Positions 37,489-46,223 of a stretch of 64,000 nucleotides of DNA are shown in pieces (positions within the stretch are counted from its first letter, which is position 1; every line of letters starts with the position of its first letter). The stretch is from Polaribacter atrinae (GTDB taxonomy: Bacteria > Bacteroidota > Bacteroidia > Flavobacteriales > Flavobacteriaceae). The notes under the pieces were generated by a model. The model saw only the letters and a program-made list of their open reading frames with translations, was not told where the DNA came from and searched no databases. The position numbers and the translations under genes were made by a program. The stretch covers positions 3,718,501 to 3,782,500 of the forward strand of contig NZ_CP150660.1 in the NCBI RefSeq assembly GCF_038023995.1. The letters run 5' to 3'.

Positions 37489-38724
37489 ATGCAAGAGCAC
37501 AGGCAAGAGCACTTTTATAATATTGGCGTTAGTTACAAGAAAGCAGATGCTAACACACGTGGAAAATTTTCTTTATCCAAAGAAAATCAAATTTCATTGT
37601 TAAAACTTTCAAAAATGAGAGGGCATAAAGGGGTCTTTATAATCTCTACCTGCAACAGAACAGAAATAAGTGGTTTTGCAGAACGTCCATGTCAATTAAT
37701 AGAATTGTTATGTGAGTTTTCTGAAGGAACCATTCAAGAGTTTTCTAAAGTTTCTAATGTTTATAAAAATCAAGAAGCAATACATCAGTTGTTTAGAATT
37801 GGTACCGGATTAGAAAGTCAGATTTTAGGTGATTATGAAATTGTAGGACAATTAAGACAGTCGTACAAAATAGCAAAATCGTTAAAAACGACCAATGCGT
37901 ATTCAGAAAGATTGATTAACTCTGTACTACAAGCTAGTAAAAGGGTTAAAAATGAAACAAGATTAAGTTCTGGAACAACTTCTGTTTCTTATGCCGCTAT
38001 ACAATATCTAATTAAAAATTTACCAGGTTACAATTCTAAAAACATTTTAGTTTTTGGTTTGGGTAAAATGGGAAAACATACTTGTAAAAACTTAGCAGAA
38101 TACACACAAAACAAAACTGTTTGTTTAATCAATAGAACTGAAGAAAAAACAACAGAATTTGTAAAAGAACATGCTACTATTAGAAAAGCTGTTATAGAAA
38201 ACTTATCTGACGAAATTGAAAAAGCAGATGTTTTAATTGTTTCTACAGGAGCAGACAAACCTACTATTACAAAAGAACTTATTGCTAAGAATAAAGAATT
38301 GTTAATTTTAGATCTATCGATGCCTGAAAATGTGGCAAAAGATGTTGCTGATTTTGATGGTATTACTTTAGTAAATATAGATGAGCTTTCTAAAATTACA
38401 GATGAAACTTTAGCGGTACGTCAACAAGAAGTACCGTATGCAGAAGCAATTATAGAAACACATAAAGCAGAGTTTAATGAATGGTTAAATCATAGAAGAT
38501 TTACGCCTGCAATTGCTGCTTTAAAGAAATCATTAGAAAATATTACAAACGACGAAATTAACTTTCAGAAGAAAAAAATTGCTGGTTTTGATGAAAATCA
38601 GGCAGAAATTTTAACTTCACGTTTTATACAGAAAATAACCACCCAATTTGTGAAACACTTAAAAGATGAAGAAACATCTGTTTCACAAAGCCTACAAGTA
38701 ATTAATAAGGTTTTTAAATCTTAA
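37489..38724 (+). CDS. hemA: Glutamyl-tRNA reductase
   Basis: 411 residues. Reduces glutamyl-tRNA(Glu) to glutamate-1-semialdehyde with NADPH, the first step of the C5 heme pathway. The catalytic Cys is in FIISTCNRTEI; NADPH-binding GLGKMGKHTCKNL follows, then the helical dimerisation domain near the C terminus. Start by ATG at 37489. It leads the operon hemA-hemCD-hemB-hemL-hemE and its upstream gap to the AraC regulator is 204 bp. hemCD follows after 10 bp. Confidence 0.96.
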   Translation: MQEHRQEHFYNIGVSYKKADANTRGKFSLSKENQISLLKLSKMRGHKGVFIISTCNRTEISGFAERPCQLIELLCEFSEGTIQEFSKVSNVYKNQEAIHQLFRIGTGLESQILGDYEIVGQLRQSYKIAKSLKTTNAYSERLINSVLQASKRVKNETRLSSGTTSVSYAAIQYLIKNLPGYNSKNILVFGLGKMGKHTCKNLAEYTQNKTVCLINRTEEKTTEFVKEHATIRKAVIENLSDEIEKADVLIVSTGADKPTITKELIAKNKELLILDLSMPENVAKDVADFDGITLVNIDELSKITDETLAVRQQEVPYAEAIIETHKAEFNEWLNHRRFTPAIAALKKSLENITNDEINFQKKKIAGFDENQAEILTSRFIQKITTQFVKHLKDEETSVSQSLQVINKVFKS

Positions 38725-38734
38725 TCAAAACACC

Positions 38735-40330
38735 ATGCAGAAAATAATTAAAATAGGAACTCGCGATAGCCAATTAGCGCTTTGGCAAGCTAACAAAGTG
38801 CGCAAAGAATTAAAGGAGTTGGGCTATGAGTCTGAGATAGTACCTATAAAATCTTTTGGAGATATTGTTTTAGATAAACCTTTATATGAGTTAGGTGTTA
38901 CAGGTGTATTTACTAAGAATTTAGATGTTGCTATGTTAAATGGTGATATTGATATTGCTGTACATTCTCTTAAAGATGTACCTACTGTTTTACCAGAAGG
39001 TATCATACAAGCTGCAGTTTTAAAGCGTGCAGATTATATAGATTTATTGGTTTTAAAAGATAACGAAGAGTTTTTTGGACAACCAGATGGTATTATCGCT
39101 ACAGGTAGTATCCGTAGAAAAGCAATGTGGTTAGACCGTTATCCTACGCATAAAGTAGAAGGAATAAGAGGAAATGTAAATACAAGATTAGAAAAATTAG
39201 CCAATAGTGAAACTTGGAATGGAGCAATTTTTGCTGCTGCAGGATTAGAACGTTTAGGTTTAAGAGAAGCAGAAGCAATTCCGTTAACATGGATGGTTCC
39301 TGCACCAGCACAAGGGGCTATTATGGTTGCTTGTTTAGAAAAAGATGATTTTGTAAGAGATGCTTGTGAACAAATTAATCATTACGAAACTAAGGTTTGT
39401 GTTGGCATAGAAAGAGAATTTTTAAACCTTTTAGAAGGTGGTTGTACTGCGCCAATTGGAGCTTTGGCTTATATTGATGCAAGAACAGAAGAAGTAGTTT
39501 TTAAAGGAGTTTTATTAAAAAAAGACGGTTCTAAGAAAATTACAGTTACTAAGAATGCAAAAATGGGAAGCCATCGTTATTTGGCTAAAGATTGTGCAGA
39601 TTATGTAATTAATAAAGGTGGTAAAGAATTAATGCAAGAAGATGCAGCAGAAACTGTAGCACCTTTGCAAAATATCTTTTCTACGAAGAAGCTTTCTGAG
39701 CTTCAAAAAGAAATTGTTTCTGAAACTATTGGTGTAAAAGATAGCGATTTTATTAAAATTCGTTTTAATAGAATTCCTGCTAAGGTGATGAAAAACGAAA
39801 TAGAAAACGTTATTATCACAAGTCAGAATGGAGTAGAAGCGTTGTTAAATTCTTTCACAAAAGATGAAATGAATTTTAAGAACATTTACTGTGTAGGTAG
39901 AAGAACAAAAAAGCTAATTGAAAATAGAATTGGTAAAGTAGCACATGCTGCAAAAAATGCTAAGAAATTAGCAGAATATTTAGCAGAAGAATTAGAAACT
40001 AAAAAAGTAACTTATTTTTGTAGTAATCTAAGATTAGATGTGTTACCAGCTTCTTTAAAAGCAAGAGATATTCAAGTAACTGAAGTAGAGGCTTACAAGA
40101 CCATGCTAAGTTCAGAAAAAATTGATGATGAAGTTTCTGGAGTTTTATTTTATAGTCCATCAGGAATTGAAAGCTATTTAGAAGAAAATAACCCAGATAG
40201 AATTGCTTTTTGTATTGGAGAAACAACTGCCGTAGAAGCAAGAAAATATTTTGAGAAAGTTGAGGTAGCAAACATGCCAAGTGTAGATAGCCTTTTAGAG
40301 TTGGTAAACACTTATTTCTCTAAAGAATAA
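38735..40330 (+). CDS. hemCD: Fused hydroxymethylbilane synthase / uroporphyrinogen-III synthase
   Basis: 531 residues. Residues 1-300 are HemC: substrate-contacting VHSLKDVP, IATGSIRR and the dipyrromethane cofactor Cys237 in LEGGCTAPIG. From about residue 310 the chain continues as HemD, with IITSQNGVEALL and a final VLFYSPSGIESYL, the two-lobed uroporphyrinogen-III synthase fold. Porphobilinogen goes to hydroxymethylbilane, then to the closed uroporphyrinogen III ring, which suits a fusion. It is 10 bp after hemA; a 123-bp gap with repeats follows before hemB. Confidence 0.94.
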   Translation: MQKIIKIGTRDSQLALWQANKVRKELKELGYESEIVPIKSFGDIVLDKPLYELGVTGVFTKNLDVAMLNGDIDIAVHSLKDVPTVLPEGIIQAAVLKRADYIDLLVLKDNEEFFGQPDGIIATGSIRRKAMWLDRYPTHKVEGIRGNVNTRLEKLANSETWNGAIFAAAGLERLGLREAEAIPLTWMVPAPAQGAIMVACLEKDDFVRDACEQINHYETKVCVGIEREFLNLLEGGCTAPIGALAYIDARTEEVVFKGVLLKKDGSKKITVTKNAKMGSHRYLAKDCADYVINKGGKELMQEDAAETVAPLQNIFSTKKLSELQKEIVSETIGVKDSDFIKIRFNRIPAKVMKNEIENVIITSQNGVEALLNSFTKDEMNFKNIYCVGRRTKKLIENRIGKVAHAAKNAKKLAEYLAEELETKKVTYFCSNLRLDVLPASLKARDIQVTEVEAYKTMLSSEKIDDEVSGVLFYSPSGIESYLEENNPDRIAFCIGETTAVEARKYFEKVEVANMPSVDSLLELVNTYFSKE

Positions 40331-40339
40331 AAAATGTAT

Positions 40340-40440
40340 CCTCGAGTATTACTTTCAATTAAAATATTTTTTGATTGAAAGTACGGACGCAGTTCTCGAG
40401 AGGTTTTATAAATTAGGTCTCGACTGCGCTGGACCTGACA
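40340..40440. repeat. Compound intergenic hairpin element in the hemCD-hemB gap
   Basis: TACTTTCAAT at 40350 pairs with ATTGAAAGTA at 40374 (10-bp perfect stem). Right after it, GTTCTCGAGAGGTTTTATAA and TCTCGACTGCGC then CCTGACA recall the TCGAG/TCGAC-containing family of repeat B. Two CTCGAG sites flank it. Confidence 0.5.
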
Positions 40441-40453
40441 TAAGCCAAAATTT

Positions 40454-41419
40454 ATGTTCAGAACTAGAAGATTAAGAAAAACAGAAGGAATTAGAAGATT
40501 AGTTAGAGAAACTAAGGTATCTGTAGACGATTTTATTTATCCTCTTTTTATTGAAGAAGGAGAAAACATAGAGGCAGAAATTGTTTCTATGCCAGGAATC
40601 AAACGTTTTTCTTTAGATAGAATTTCTAAGGAATTAGATGAGGTTGTTGAACTAGATATTCCGGCTGTTTTATTATTCGGAATTCCATCTACAAAAGATG
40701 AAAAAGGAACAGAGACTTGGAATGATAACGGAATTATGCAACAAGCAATTCGTTTTATCAAGAAAAATTATCCGAGTTTATATGTAATTACAGACGTATG
40801 TTTCTGTGAATATACTTCTCATGGTCATTGCGGAATTATACACGACAATGATGTTGATAATGACGCTACCTTAGTAAATATTGCAAAACAAGTTATTTCG
40901 CATGCAAAAGCAGGTGTAGATATGGTTGCACCATCAGGAATGATGGATGGAACGATTGATATGATTCGTCAGTCTTTAGATAATACCGGTTTTGTAAACT
41001 TACCTATTATGGCATATGCTGTAAAATATTCTTCAGCTTTTTACGGTCCTTTTAGAGACGCAGCAGATTCTGCGCCAACTTTTGGAGACAGAAGAACATA
41101 CCAAATGGATCCTGCAAATAGAGATGAAGGGATGCGAGAAGCAACTTTTGATGATCAAGAAGGAGCCGATATTTTAATGGTAAAACCAGCATTATCTTAT
41201 TTAGATATTATAAGAGATTTAAAAAACAATTTTGATCGTCCGATTGCTTGTTATAATGTAAGTGGAGAATATGCAATGGTAAAAGCCGCTGCAGAAAAAG
41301 GTTGGATTGATGGCGAAAAAGTAATGATGGAAAGTTTACTGTCTATGAAAAGAGCAGGAGCAGATATTATTATTACGTACTTTGCAAAGGAAGCAGCTAA
41401 GGTTCTGTTGAAAAAATAA
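40454..41419 (+). CDS. hemB: Delta-aminolevulinic acid dehydratase
   Basis: 321 residues. Joins two aminolevulinate molecules to porphobilinogen. The zinc-binding motif is [14 protein letters not shown], the DxCxCxYxxxGHCG pattern with three Cys, so the zinc-dependent type. The Schiff-base Lys are in [15 protein letters not shown] and [25 protein letters not shown] is also conserved. It lies between two repeat-containing gaps in the heme operon (123 bp before, 87 bp after). Confidence 0.96.
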   Translation: MFRTRRLRKTEGIRRLVRETKVSVDDFIYPLFIEEGENIEAEIVSMPGIKRFSLDRISKELDEVVELDIPAVLLFGIPSTKDEKGTETWNDNGIMQQAIRFIKKNYPSLYVITDVCFCEYTSHGHCGIIHDNDVDNDATLVNIAKQVISHAKAGVDMVAPSGMMDGTIDMIRQSLDNTGFVNLPIMAYAVKYSSAFYGPFRDAADSAPTFGDRRTYQMDPANRDEGMREATFDDQEGADILMVKPALSYLDIIRDLKNNFDRPIACYNVSGEYAMVKAAAEKGWIDGEKVMMESLLSMKRAGADIIITYFAKEAAKVLLKK

Positions 41420-41420
41420 C

Positions 41421-41492
41421 GTCATTACGAGGAAGAATGACGAAGTAATCTTTTAATTAATTAGCAGATTGCTTCACTGTGTTCGCAATGAC
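41421..41492. repeat. Hairpin repeat A (hemB-hemL gap)
   Basis: Begins GTCATTACGAGG and ends TTCGCAATGAC, with imperfect arms that form a long stem, including GAAGTAATCT against AGATTGCTTC. Same family as the copies at 42807 and 56214. Confidence 0.8.
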
Positions 41493-41506
41493 AGAAAACT
41501 AAAAAA

Positions 41507-42796
41507 ATGAAATTCGAAAAATCAGAAAAATTATATAAAAAAGGATTAAAACATCTTGTTGGAGCCGTAAATTCTCCAGTAAGAGCATTTTCTTCAGTTG
41601 GTGGAAATCCTTTATTTATCAAAAAGGCAAAAGGAACTAAAATTACAGATGTTGATGGTAACAAATATATAGATTTAGTACTTTCTTACGGACCAATGAT
41701 TTTAGGTCACAGACATAAAAAAGTACAAAAAGCTGTTGAAAAAGCATTAAAAAACGGATATTCTTTTGGAGCATCCACAGAAAATGAAATTAAGTTAGCA
41801 AAAATAGTTTGTGATGCTTTTCCGGGAATGGATAAAGTCCGTTTTGTAAATTCTGGTACAGAAGCTGTATTAAGCGGAATCCGTTTGGCAAGAGCATTTA
41901 CCGGAAGAGATAAAATTATAAAATTTGCAGGTTGTTACCATGGGCACCAAGATGCTTTATTAGTCGCTGCAGGTTCTGGTTTGGCTACATTGAGTTTACC
42001 TGGTTCTAAAGGAGTGCCAGAAGGCGCTGTAAAAAACACGTTAATTTCTAACTTTAACGATTTAGATAGTGTAAAAAAACATTTTGAAAACGACGATAAT
42101 ATTGCAGGTGTAATTATTGAACCAATTGCTGGTAATATGGGCGTTGTTGTTCCTGAAAATAATTTCTTAGTAGAATTAAAAGCCTACTTAGAAACTAAAG
42201 GAGCTTTATTAATTGCTGATGAAGTAATGACAGGATTCCGTTCTAAATTTGGTGGAGCGCAAGAATTATTAGGAGTAGAGGCAGATATTACGTGTTTAGG
42301 TAAAGTTATTGGTGGAGGTTTCCCAGTAGGAGCTTATGGAGCAAGAGAAGAAATTATGCAAGAAGTTGCCCCTTTAGGCGGCATGTATCAAGCAGGGACG
42401 TTAAGTGGTAATCCAATTGCAATGGCAGGAGGGATATCAACTTTAACAGAATTGAAGAAACAAGATCCGTATAAAAAGTTCGAAGAAACGGCTAGTATTT
42501 TAGAAGTGATTTTATTAGAAACTGCTAAGAAATACAATGTAGCTTTAACTGTAAATAGATTTGGTTCTATGCTGAATCCTTTCTTTGTAAATAGTGAAGT
42601 GACTAATTTTGTTAAAGCACAATTATCTGACACAAAAAAGTTTGCAGTTTTCTTTTGGGAAATGATCAAAAATGGAGTTTTCTTACCTCCAAGTCAGTTT
42701 GAAGCATGGTTTTTATCATCAGCTTTATCAGACAAGGATATTAAGAAAATAGCAGAGGCTGTAGATAAAAGTATGTTAGCTGTTTCAAAAATGTAA
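41507..42796 (+). CDS. hemL: Glutamate-1-semialdehyde 2,1-aminomutase
   Basis: 429 residues, PLP enzyme that turns glutamate-1-semialdehyde into 5-aminolevulinate. The PLP Lys is in TCLGKVIGGGFPVGAYG; VNSGTEAVLSGIRLARAFTGRDKI binds PLP phosphate, and LLIADEVMTGFR contributes the stacking Asp. ATG start at 41507. Repeat A lies right before and right after it. Confidence 0.96.
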   Translation: MKFEKSEKLYKKGLKHLVGAVNSPVRAFSSVGGNPLFIKKAKGTKITDVDGNKYIDLVLSYGPMILGHRHKKVQKAVEKALKNGYSFGASTENEIKLAKIVCDAFPGMDKVRFVNSGTEAVLSGIRLARAFTGRDKIIKFAGCYHGHQDALLVAAGSGLATLSLPGSKGVPEGAVKNTLISNFNDLDSVKKHFENDDNIAGVIIEPIAGNMGVVVPENNFLVELKAYLETKGALLIADEVMTGFRSKFGGAQELLGVEADITCLGKVIGGGFPVGAYGAREEIMQEVAPLGGMYQAGTLSGNPIAMAGGISTLTELKKQDPYKKFEETASILEVILLETAKKYNVALTVNRFGSMLNPFFVNSEVTNFVKAQLSDTKKFAVFFWEMIKNGVFLPPSQFEAWFLSSALSDKDIKKIAEAVDKSMLAVSKM

Positions 42797-42806
42797 ATAT
42801 ATAAAT

Positions 42807-42880
42807 CGTCATTACGAGGAAGAATAACCAAGTAATCTCTTACTAAACTAGAAGATTGCTTCACTACGTTCGCAATGACG
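42807..42880. repeat. Hairpin repeat A (hemL-hemE gap)
   Basis: CGTCATTACGAGG at the start and CGCAATGACG at the end, with an internal pairing of AAGTAATCT and AGATTGCTT. The copy differs from the one at 41421 at several bases, mostly in the loop. Confidence 0.8.
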
Positions 42881-42896
42881 TTCAATAATCATAAAT

Positions 42897-42930
42897 AGCT
42901 AATAGCCAAAAGCTAATAGCCAAAAGCTAA
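42897..42930. repeat. 14-bp tandem repeat just before hemE
   Basis: AGCTAATAGCCAAA occurs twice head-to-tail (42897-42910 and 42911-42924), then a partial third copy AGCTAA, ending only 3 bp before the hemE ATG. Confidence 0.85.
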
Positions 42931-42933
42931 AAA

Positions 42934-43962
42934 ATGATAAAAAAAGATTTATTTTTAAGAGCCTTAAAAGGAGAAACTGTAGACAGACCACCCGTTTGGA
43001 TGATGCGTCAGGCAGGAAGATATTTGCCTGAATTTCAAGAAATAAAAAAGAAATATGACTTTTTTACACGTTGCCAAACTCCAGAGTTAGCATCAGAAAT
43101 TACAGTGCAACCAATCCGTAGATACGGAATGGATGCTGCAATTCTATTTTCAGATATTTTGGTAATTCCACAAGCAATGAATATAGAAGTGCAAATGAAA
43201 CCCGATTTCGGACCTTATTTACCGAATCCAATTCGTACTCAAAAAGATTTAGATTCAGTAATTGTTCCAGATATTCAAGACACTTTAGGTTATGTAATGG
43301 AAGCTATTAAAGCAACCAAAGAAAAACTAAATGATGAGGTGCCATTAATTGGTTTTGCTGGTTCTCCTTGGACAATTTTATGTTATTGTGTACAAGGGCA
43401 AGGTTCTAAAAACTTTGACAAAGCAAAAGAATTGTGTTTTACAAACCCTGTGGTTGCACATAGTTTATTACAAAAAATTACAGACACTACAATTGCGTAT
43501 TTAAAAGCAAAAGCAGCAGCAGGTGTAGATGCTGTTCAGGTTTTTGATTCTTGGGGAGGTATGTTATCTCCTTTAGATTATCAAGAATTTTCTTGGCAAT
43601 ATATGCAACAAATTATCGATGCCTTAAAAGACGAAACTCCAGTTATTGCATTTGGTAAAGGATGTTGGTTTGCTTTAGACGAGATGTCTAAATCGGGTGC
43701 TTCTGCTTTAGGGGTAGATTGGACGTGTTCTCCAAGAAATGCACGTTATTTATCTGGCGGAAAAATTACACTACAAGGTAATTTCGATCCAACAAGATTG
43801 TTCTCTCCACCAGCGGTCATCAAAAAAATGGTGCATCAAATGATTAATGAATTTGGTAAAGACAGATTAGTTGTAAACCTTGGTCATGGTATTTTACCAA
43901 ACATTCCATTAGAAAACGCAAAAGCATTTATAGATGCTGTAAAAGAATATAAAGCATACTAA
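42934..43962 (+). CDS. hemE: Uroporphyrinogen decarboxylase
   Basis: 342 residues. Removes four carboxyl groups from uroporphyrinogen III to give coproporphyrinogen III. The N-terminal signature [16 protein letters not shown] holds the conserved Arg residues; a second block is [15 protein letters not shown], and [11 protein letters not shown] and [13 protein letters not shown] are conserved near the C terminus. The start codon is preceded by the 14-bp tandem repeat instead of a normal leader. Two bp ahead of the CHMI-like gene. Confidence 0.96.
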   Translation: MIKKDLFLRALKGETVDRPPVWMMRQAGRYLPEFQEIKKKYDFFTRCQTPELASEITVQPIRRYGMDAAILFSDILVIPQAMNIEVQMKPDFGPYLPNPIRTQKDLDSVIVPDIQDTLGYVMEAIKATKEKLNDEVPLIGFAGSPWTILCYCVQGQGSKNFDKAKELCFTNPVVAHSLLQKITDTTIAYLKAKAAAGVDAVQVFDSWGGMLSPLDYQEFSWQYMQQIIDALKDETPVIAFGKGCWFALDEMSKSGASALGVDWTCSPRNARYLSGGKITLQGNFDPTRLFSPPAVIKKMVHQMINEFGKDRLVVNLGHGILPNIPLENAKAFIDAVKEYKAY

Positions 43963-43964
43963 GA

Positions 43965-44309
43965 ATGCCACATTTTATTTTAGATTGTTCAGAAAACATT
44001 TTAGAATTACGAGAACCAAGAAAAATTTTAGAAGCCGTTTTTGAAACGGCTTTTTCTACAGGTTTATTTGATAGAGATGATATTAAAGTACGCTTAAACC
44101 CGTTTAAACACTCTTTAGTACAAAGTGAATCAGCAGATTTTATTCATGTTTTTGGTAACATAATGGAAGGACGAACTGGAGAACAAAAATCAGATCTTTC
44201 ATACGCAATTGTAGCAACTTTAACTACATTGTTTCCTAAAGTGCCAGTTATTTCTATGAATATAAGAGATTTTGAAGCAAATACTTACTGTAATAAATCT
44301 ATGATTTAG
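43965..44309 (+). CDS. CHMI-like tautomerase (5-carboxymethyl-2-hydroxymuconate isomerase family)
   Basis: 114 residues. Pro2 right after the start Met matches the catalytic N-terminal proline of the family (MPHFILDCSENIL); IHVFGNIMEGRT and LSYAIVATLTTLF also fit the CHMI fold. Such enzymes usually act in homoprotocatechuate degradation, but no genes of that pathway are here. It starts 2 bp after hemE and ends 117 bp before the EI24 gene, so it is expressed with the heme operon. The substrate is unknown. Confidence 0.85.
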   Translation: MPHFILDCSENILELREPRKILEAVFETAFSTGLFDRDDIKVRLNPFKHSLVQSESADFIHVFGNIMEGRTGEQKSDLSYAIVATLTTLFPKVPVISMNIRDFEANTYCNKSMI

Positions 44310-44330
44310 ATATATAATATGGGCGTTACT

Positions 44331-44418
44331 TTGTGCTGAAAAAAATCAGCATAAAGTCGCGCTTTCCATTATATCTTTTTGCAGAAAAAGCAAAAAGGAT
44401 GTCATTTCAATCGCTAAC
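44331..44418. repeat. Two-hairpin intergenic repeat C
   Basis: GGGCGTTAC, then ACTTTGTGCTGA pairing with TCAGCATAAAGT (12 bp, one G-T wobble), then CTTTTTGC pairing with GCAAAAAG (8 bp), and ATTTCAATCGCTAACGC at the end. Related outer sequence occurs reversed at 34625-34740. Confidence 0.65.
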
Positions 44419-44426
44419 GCAAACCA

Positions 44427-45188
44427 ATGCTAATGATTAAAAATATACTTTCAGGAATAACAGCATATTCTGGTGTTTTTGGTTTAATATCTAAACTTAA
44501 ACTATGGAAATACTTTGCAGTTCCGGTATTAATTAGCATTTTAACAGCAACTATTATTGGTTTTACAGCTTATGGATTATCCGATAATATTGGTAGTTTT
44601 TTAGCCAAAATATGGATTTGGGATTGGGGAAAAGAAACATTTACAACCATAACCTCTGTTATAGGTGCCATCTTTGTTTTAGTAATAGGCTTAATCTTAT
44701 ATAAGCATATTATTTTAGCATTATCTGCGCCATTTATGAGTGCCGTTTCAGAGAAAATTGAAATTCATATTAATGGAGATTTAGAACACAAGCACAGAAA
44801 AACTAGTTTTCAAGAACAATTATGGCGAGGAATAAGAATTAATATCAGAAATTTAGGGAAAGAATTATTGATTACAATCCCCATTTTATTACTTAAATTT
44901 ATTCCTGTTGTAAATATCTTTTCTACTATTTTATTATTTTTAGTACAAGCATATTATGCAGGTTTTGGTAATATGGATTACACTTTAGAAAGACACTTTA
45001 ATTATAAAGACAGTATTAATTTTGTAGGGAAAAATAAAGGTATTTCTATTGGTAACGGAATTGTTTTTATGCTGTGTTTATTAATTCCGGTTATTGGAAT
45101 CATTATTGTTTTACCACTTTCTGTAACTGCTGCATCAGTAAAAACAGTAGCCTTATTAAATAAAGAAAATGAAAGATCAGTTTTATAA
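44427..45188 (+). CDS. EI24/CysZ-like membrane protein
   Basis: 253 residues with four membrane helix pairs typical of the EI24 domain; it resembles CysZ, a sulfate transporter, but also many uncharacterised bacterial EI24 proteins. It begins at ATG 44427 (another ATG two codons on). It overlaps hemF by 20 bp, so the two are translated together. No other sulfate genes are nearby; a role in heme-precursor or membrane homeostasis is only suggested by place. Confidence 0.8.
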   Translation: MLMIKNILSGITAYSGVFGLISKLKLWKYFAVPVLISILTATIIGFTAYGLSDNIGSFLAKIWIWDWGKETFTTITSVIGAIFVLVIGLILYKHIILALSAPFMSAVSEKIEIHINGDLEHKHRKTSFQEQLWRGIRINIRNLGKELLITIPILLLKFIPVVNIFSTILLFLVQAYYAGFGNMDYTLERHFNYKDSINFVGKNKGISIGNGIVFMLCLLIPVIGIIIVLPLSVTAASVKTVALLNKENERSVL

Positions 45189-46074
45189 ATATATAGAAAA
45201 CTTACAAGACCAAATTACTTCTAAATTAGAAGAAGTAGATGGTAAAGCTAAATTTCAAGAAGACCTTTGGGTAAGAGAAGAAGGCGGTGGCGGTAGAACT
45301 CGTGTTATAGAAAATGGAGGCGTTTTTGAAAAAGGTGGTGTAAATATTTCTAAAGTTTTTGGCGAATTACCAGAAGCATTAAGAAAGCAATTTAAAGTAA
45401 AAGAAGGAAACTTCTTTGCTTGTGGATTAAGTTTAGTATTGCATCCAATAAATCCTTTTATACCAACTGTACATGCAAATTGGCGTTATTTTGAAATGTA
45501 TGACGACGCTGGTAACATTGTAACACAATGGTTTGGTGGCGGACAAGATTTAACGCCCTATTATTTATTTGATGAAGATGCAACTCATTTTCATCAAACA
45601 TGTAAAACAGCCTGCGATAAGCATCATCCAGAGTTTTATCCGAAGTTTAAAAAAGTATGTGATGAGTATTTTTGGAATGCTCACAGAAATGAAGCTCGTG
45701 GAATTGGTGGTCTATTTTTCGATTATCAAAAGGAAACAGAAGAATTTTCTATAGAAGATAGATACAATTTTGTGACAGAAATAGGGAATAGTTTCTTAGA
45801 AAGCTATGTGCCTATTGTAGAAAAAAGAAAAGAAATAGAATTTACAAGAGCACAAAAAGATTGGCAAGAAATAAGAAGAGGTCGTTATGTAGAGTTTAAT
45901 TTGGTACATGATAGAGGTACTCTTTTTGGTTTAAAAACCAACGGACGAATAGAAAGTATTCTAATGAGTTTGCCGCCAATTGTTCAATGGAAATACAATC
46001 ATCAACCAGCAAAAAACTCAGAAGAAGAAAGATTGATTAAAGTATTAGAGAATCCTAAAGATTGGATTTTATAG
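45169..46074 (+). CDS. hemF: Oxygen-dependent coproporphyrinogen III oxidase
   Basis: 301 residues. Oxidative decarboxylation of coproporphyrinogen III to protoporphyrinogen IX using O2. The conserved VREEGGGGRTRVIENGGVF stretch, HANWRYFEMYDD, WFGGGQDLTPYY and AHRNEARGIGGLFFDY are all present. Its start is 20 bp inside the EI24 gene. It completes the pathway together with hemJ and hemH on the other arm. A strong terminator follows its stop by 5 bp. Confidence 0.96.
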   Translation: MKDQFYKYIENLQDQITSKLEEVDGKAKFQEDLWVREEGGGGRTRVIENGGVFEKGGVNISKVFGELPEALRKQFKVKEGNFFACGLSLVLHPINPFIPTVHANWRYFEMYDDAGNIVTQWFGGGQDLTPYYLFDEDATHFHQTCKTACDKHHPEFYPKFKKVCDEYFWNAHRNEARGIGGLFFDYQKETEEFSIEDRYNFVTEIGNSFLESYVPIVEKRKEIEFTRAQKDWQEIRRGRYVEFNLVHDRGTLFGLKTNGRIESILMSLPPIVQWKYNHQPAKNSEEERLIKVLENPKDWIL

Positions 46075-46078
46075 AGAT

Positions 46079-46110
46079 AAAAAGGCAAAACGATTCGTTT
46101 TGCCTTTTTA
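46079..46110 (+). terminator. Intrinsic terminator of the hemA-hemF operon
   Basis: GGCAAAACGA pairs with TCGTTTTGCC and the A-run pairs with the closing T-run, an almost perfect 15-bp stem. Ends the heme operon. Confidence 0.9.
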
Positions 46111-46223
46111 TTTACATATTTTTTTTATGGCTATTCGTTTTAGTTGTTGTATTTTGCTTTAACTTCTGTAAAATGGTTTCTTATCAGCTATTTTGTATTG
46201 GGTAAAAATACAATGACAAAAAA

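Noticed and set aside
42897..42930. Tandem repeat considered as a CRISPR array
   Set aside because: Units are 14 bp with no spacers, so this is a simple tandem repeat.
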